From Acidovorax sp. Leaf191 (lineage in GTDB: Bacteria; Pseudomonadota; Gammaproteobacteria; Burkholderiales; Burkholderiaceae_C): a stretch of 64,000 nt of DNA. Location of the stretch: the NCBI RefSeq assembly GCF_001424425.1, contig NZ_LMPT01000018.1:62001-126000 (forward strand), in the 5' to 3' direction. A program made the translations under genes and the position numbers. The first letter of the stretch is position 1; each line of letters opens with the position of its first letter. The notes beneath the pieces were generated by a model. It did not search any database and was not told where the DNA came from. It saw only the letters and a program-made list of their open reading frames with translations. This document shows, one piece after another, positions 60,617 through 64,000 of this stretch.

Positions 60617-61627
60617 ATGAAGAACTTCACACGCAAAGCCACTGCCATCGCCACCGGCCTGGGCCTTGCCTTCGGCAGCCTTGCCGCCCATGCAGAAGGG
60701 CAGATCCGCATCGCCCAGCAGTTCGGCATCGTCTACCTGCTGCTCAACGTGGCGCAAGAGCAAAAGCTGATCGAAAAACACGCCAAGGCCGCCGGTGTGG
60801 ATGCCAAGGTGGAATGGGTGCAGCTCTCGGGCGGCTCCGCCGTCAACGATGCGCTGCTGTCGGGCAACATCGAGATTGCCGGCGCCGGCGTGGGGCCGCT
60901 GCTCACCATCTGGGACCGCACCAAGGGCCGGCAAGACGTGAAGGGCGTGGCGTCGTTGGGCAACTTCCCGTACTACCTGGTCACCAATAACCCGAACGTG
61001 AAGACCATTGCGGACTTCACCGACAAGGACCGCATTGCGCTGCCGGCCGTGGGCGTGTCGGTGCAGTCGCGCGTGCTGCAGCTGGCATCGGCCAAGCTCT
61101 GGGGCGACAAGGAGTTCAACAAGCTCGACAAGATCAGCGTGGCGGTGCCGCACCCCGACGCAGCCGCCGCCATCATCAAGGGCGGCACCGAGATTTCGGC
61201 GCACTTCGGCAACCCGCCGTTCCAAGAGCAGGAGCTGGCGGGCAACCCGCAGGCGCGCATCGTGCTCAAGTCCTATGACGTGCTGGGCGGCCCCTCGTCG
61301 GCCACCGTGCTGTACGCCACCGACAAGTTCCGCACGGAGAACCCCAAGACCTACAAGGCCTTCATCGATGCGCTGAACGAGGCCTCGCAGTTCGTCACCG
61401 CCAACCCGGAGAAGGCGGCGGACATCTACCTCAAGGTGAGCAACGCCAAGACCGACCGCGACCTGCTGCTCAAGATCATCAAGAACCCCGAAGTCCAGTT
61501 CAAGATCACGCCGCAGAACACCTACGCGCTGGCCGAGTTCATGCACCGCGTTGGCGCCATCAAGAACAAGCCTGCCTCTGCCAAGGACTATTTCTTTGCA
61601 GACGCGCACAACGTGGCGGGGAACTGA
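60617..61627 (+). CDS. ABC transporter substrate-binding protein, nitrate/sulphonate/taurine type
   Basis: 336-aa periplasmic binding protein. The signal peptide ends SLAAHA. SsuA/TauA-like features are IRIAQQFGIVYLLLNVAQEQ, LSGGSAVNDALLSGNIEIAG (which resembles the GTAAINALLAGEIDIG pattern of the family), and VSVQSRVLQLASAKLWG. It lies between the dioxygenase and ATPase genes, two bases before the latter. Confidence 0.9.
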   Translation: MKNFTRKATAIATGLGLAFGSLAAHAEGQIRIAQQFGIVYLLLNVAQEQKLIEKHAKAAGVDAKVEWVQLSGGSAVNDALLSGNIEIAGAGVGPLLTIWDRTKGRQDVKGVASLGNFPYYLVTNNPNVKTIADFTDKDRIALPAVGVSVQSRVLQLASAKLWGDKEFNKLDKISVAVPHPDAAAAIIKGGTEISAHFGNPPFQEQELAGNPQARIVLKSYDVLGGPSSATVLYATDKFRTENPKTYKAFIDALNEASQFVTANPEKAADIYLKVSNAKTDRDLLLKIIKNPEVQFKITPQNTYALAEFMHRVGAIKNKPASAKDYFFADAHNVAGN

Positions 61628-61629
61628 CC

Positions 61630-62523
61630 ATGCCGGTGCTGGCGCCTGACCTCGCGCTGCGGCAGGGCTTTCTGGGTGAAGCCGCAGTGGATGCACCGCA
61701 CGCCGCGCCGGCGCCAGCCGCCGCACCGCATGCGGCGACCGGCGCGCTGCTGCAGGTCGATGGCGTCAGCCTGGAATACCGCACCACCGAACGCGTGGTG
61801 CGCGCCACGCACCAGGTCAGCTTCGATGTGCACGCGGCCGACCGCTTCGTGCTGCTGGGCCCCTCGGGCTGCGGCAAGTCCACGCTGCTAAAGGCGGTGG
61901 GGGGCTTCATTGCACCCATCGAAGGCGAGATCCGGCTGGGTGGGCAACGGGTAACCGCACCCGGGCCGGACCGCATCGTGGTGTTCCAGGAGTTCGACCA
62001 GCTGCCGCCCTGGAAGACCGTGAAGCAGAACGTGATGTTCCCGCTGCTTGCGTCGCGCACGGTGGGCAAGAAGGAGGCCGCCGAGCGGGCCCTGCACTAC
62101 CTGGCCAAGGTAGGGCTTGATAAATTTGCCGATGTGCACCCGCACCAGCTGTCGGGCGGCATGAAGCAGCGCGTGGCCATTGCCCGGGCGCTGGCGATGC
62201 AGCCCCGCATCTTGCTGATGGACGAGCCCTTCGCCGCGCTGGATGCGCTCACGCGCCGCAAGATGCAGGAAGAGCTGCTCGCGCTGTGGGACGAGGTGCG
62301 TTTCACGCTGCTGTTCGTCACGCATTCGATCGAAGAAGCGCTGGTGGTCGGCAATCGCATCGCGCTGCTGTCGCCACACCCCGGCCGCATGCGCGCCGAG
62401 ATCAACAGCCACGACTTTCACCTGGGCAGCCTGGGCGGTGCCGCCTTCCAGGCCACGGCGCAGCGCATTCACCACCTGCTGTTCGAAGAAGAAACAACCC
62501 AAGAAGGGCACACGCAGCCATGA
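61630..62523 (+). CDS. ABC transporter ATP-binding protein, Ssu/Tau type
   Basis: 297-aa ATPase. Walker A GPSGCGKST, Q-loop IVVFQEFDQLPPWKTVKQNV, signature LSGGMKQRVA, Walker B ILLMDEPFAALD and FVTHSIEEALVVG are as in SsuB/TauB. An N-terminal extension of about 40 Ala/Pro-rich residues precedes the domain (LQVDGVSLEYR), so a later start is conceivable. It ends with an ATGA overlap to the permease. Confidence 0.92.
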   Translation: MPVLAPDLALRQGFLGEAAVDAPHAAPAPAAAPHAATGALLQVDGVSLEYRTTERVVRATHQVSFDVHAADRFVLLGPSGCGKSTLLKAVGGFIAPIEGEIRLGGQRVTAPGPDRIVVFQEFDQLPPWKTVKQNVMFPLLASRTVGKKEAAERALHYLAKVGLDKFADVHPHQLSGGMKQRVAIARALAMQPRILLMDEPFAALDALTRRKMQEELLALWDEVRFTLLFVTHSIEEALVVGNRIALLSPHPGRMRAEINSHDFHLGSLGGAAFQATAQRIHHLLFEEETTQEGHTQP

Positions 62524-63392
62524 GCCCACTTTTGCACCCGCCCGTGCGGCCCGAGTACGAGCGCACCCTGGAGCCGTTTCGCGATGTGCCGGTGGAGCGC
62601 GCGCTCCCTTGGACAGACCGCATCTGGGGCCAGGAGTGGCTGCGCAAGGCGGTGATCCTGGCGGTGCTGGCCGCCGTGTGGGAGGTGGCAGCGCGCTGGC
62701 AGAACAACGATCTGCTGCTGCCCACGTTCAGCGCCACGATGAAGGCGTTGGCCGAAGGCCTCTGGAGCGGCGAGCTGATCGAGAAAGTGCGCCTGTCGCT
62801 GGTCGTGCTGGTACAGGGCTATGTGGCTGGGGTGGTGCTGGCGTTCGCGCTGACCACGCTGGCGGTGTCCACCCGGCTGGGCCGCGACCTGCTGGGCACG
62901 CTCACGTCCATGTTCAACCCGCTGCCCGCCATTGCGCTGCTGCCGCTGGCGCTGCTGTGGTTTGGCCTGGGGCGGGGCAGCCTGGTGTTCGTGCTGATCC
63001 ATTCGGTGCTGTGGCCGCTGGCGCTCAATACCTACGCGGGTTTTCAGGGTGTGCCCGAGACCCTGCGCATGGCCGGCCGCAACTACGGGCTGCGGGGCAT
63101 TCCGTATGTGCTGCAGATCCTCATACCCGCTGCGCTGCCGGCCATCCTGTCCGGCCTGAAGATCGGCTGGGCCTTTGCCTGGCGCACGCTGATCGCGGCG
63201 GAGCTGGTGTTCGGCGCATCGTCGGGCAAGGGCGGCCTGGGTTGGTACATCTTCCAGAACCGCAACGAGCTCTATACGGACCGCGTGTTCGCGGGGCTCG
63301 TCATGGTGGTGCTCATCGGGCTGCTGGTGGAGAGCCTGGGCTTTGCCACGCTGGAGCGGCTGACCGTGCGCAAGTGGGGGCAGCAGCGCTGA
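62520..63392 (+). CDS. ABC transporter permease, Ssu/Tau type
   Basis: 290-aa permease with hydrophobic helices from residue 40. It shows NPLPAIALLPLALLWFGLGR and the coupling loop NYGLRGIPYVLQILIPAALP, followed by GLKIGWAFAWRTLIAAELVF. The ATG at 62520 overlaps the ATPase stop. An N-terminal cytoplasmic stretch of about 40 residues is somewhat longer than in SsuC. Confidence 0.92.
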   Translation: MSPLLHPPVRPEYERTLEPFRDVPVERALPWTDRIWGQEWLRKAVILAVLAAVWEVAARWQNNDLLLPTFSATMKALAEGLWSGELIEKVRLSLVVLVQGYVAGVVLAFALTTLAVSTRLGRDLLGTLTSMFNPLPAIALLPLALLWFGLGRGSLVFVLIHSVLWPLALNTYAGFQGVPETLRMAGRNYGLRGIPYVLQILIPAALPAILSGLKIGWAFAWRTLIAAELVFGASSGKGGLGWYIFQNRNELYTDRVFAGLVMVVLIGLLVESLGFATLERLTVRKWGQQR

Positions 63393-63473
63393 GCGCGGTG
63401 GCGGCTTGCCCGGGCCCAGGGCGGGGCGTGCAACCTTCTTCTTTCATTCTCGACGAGCGCAACGCCTTATCCC

Positions 63474-64000
63474 ATGCCGACACCTTCTCCCACCATGCAC
63501 CTGGGCGCCTTCTTCTTCGGCGTGGGGCACCACCTGGCCGCCTGGCGCCACCCGGACGTGAACCCCGGTGCGGCCAGCTCCATCGCGCAGCTGCGTGCAT
63601 GGGCGCAGATTGCCGAAGCCGCCAAGTTCGACGCCATCTTCTTTGCCGACAATGTGGGCCTGCCGGGCCCGCCCGATGCGGTGGTCGCCAAGAACGCGCT
63701 GTGGTACCCGATGGAGCCGCTGCTGGCCCTGTCGGCACTCTCGCAGGCCACGGAGCGCATCGGCCTGGTCGCCACCGTGTCCACCACCTACCTGCCGCCC
63801 TACCACCTGGCGCGCAAGTACGCCACGCTCGACCAGGTCAGCGGCGGGCGCGCGGGCTGGAACCTGGTCACGTCGGGCAGCGACTTCGAGGCGCGCAGCT
63901 TTGGCCTCGACAAACAGCTCGACCATGCGCACCGGTACGCCCGAGCGCACGAGTACGTGCAGATCGTCAAAGGCCTGTGGGACACGTGGGAGGACGATGC
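63474..64000 (+). CDS. FMN-dependent monooxygenase, NtaA/SnaA/DszA type, 3' end outside window
   Basis: First 175 codons of a luciferase-like flavin monooxygenase. The start MHLGAFFFGVGHHLAAWRHP and FDAIFFADNVGLPG, then TTYLPPYHLARKYATLDQVS, GGRAGWNLVTS and HEYVQIVKGLWDTWEDDA, match the nitrilotriacetate/dibenzothiophene-sulphone monooxygenase group, which uses reduced FMN from a partner reductase. Linked to a TauD-like dioxygenase and an Ssu-type importer, it probably desulphurises an organosulphur compound. The ATG at 63474 or 63495 could be the start. Confidence 0.88.
   Translation, partial: MPTPSPTMHLGAFFFGVGHHLAAWRHPDVNPGAASSIAQLRAWAQIAEAAKFDAIFFADNVGLPGPPDAVVAKNALWYPMEPLLALSALSQATERIGLVATVSTTYLPPYHLARKYATLDQVSGGRAGWNLVTSGSDFEARSFGLDKQLDHAHRYARAHEYVQIVKGLWDTWEDD

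Overview
The window is GC-rich (mid-60s % or higher), densely coding DNA from a betaproteobacterium, most likely Comamonadaceae (Acidovorax-like). Pointers are the Bug/TctC solute-binding protein, the IPTL-CTERM protein, the HU tail style, many ATGA/GTGA start-stop overlaps and the sensory gene content. It looks chromosomal. I saw no rRNA, tRNA, insertion sequence, phage gene or CRISPR array.

Layout. 1-8.2 kb: a truncated TonB receptor, a sorbosone-dehydrogenase-like lipoprotein, a Cache/PAS/GGDEF diguanylate cyclase, a class I glutamine amidotransferase, a DUF2024 protein and an exported hypothetical. An 8-bp tandem repeat follows. 8.4-20 kb: stress and signalling genes, namely a Cache hybrid histidine kinase, a large-subunit catalase (katE), a chemotaxis transducer, the end-joining protein Ku, and a two-gene operon of a KaiC-like ATPase and a hybrid kinase with a degenerate receiver domain. 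20.4-28.9 kb: recQ, preceded by a compact minus-strand set that looks like a small biosynthetic or tailoring pathway (160-aa orphan, class I methyltransferase, ATP-grasp ligase, haem-oxygenase-like diiron enzyme), with an S9 prolyl-oligopeptidase just upstream. This is the best candidate for an undescribed system.

30.2-46.3 kb: a catabolic locus. The plus strand carries an aldehyde dehydrogenase, an omega-aminotransferase, a Tm-1-like protein, a HAD protein and a second class III aminotransferase. The converging minus-strand operon encodes a YtcJ-type amidohydrolase, a CobW-type GTPase, a complete branched-chain-amino-acid-type ABC importer and a second binding protein. A LuxR-type regulator is divergent from it. 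Together these suggest uptake of an amide- or amine-containing compound, its hydrolysis, transamination and oxidation; the substrate is unknown.

46.3-56.1 kb: an outer-membrane MetA-type protein with a divergent AraC regulator, a GAF/PAS/GGDEF/EAL protein, a hemerythrin, a 577-aa orphan, a short-chain dehydrogenase, a Bug-type binding protein and HU. 56.2-64 kb: a probable organosulfur scavenging cluster. It has a polar-amino-acid-type ABC importer whose binding protein carries an in-frame amber codon, a TauD-like dioxygenase, an Ssu/Tau-type ABC importer and the start of an FMN-dependent (NtaA/SnaA/DszA-type) monooxygenase.

Functions were assigned by reading motifs by eye. No database search was possible, so starts and substrates are provisional unless a ribosome binding site or overlap is cited.
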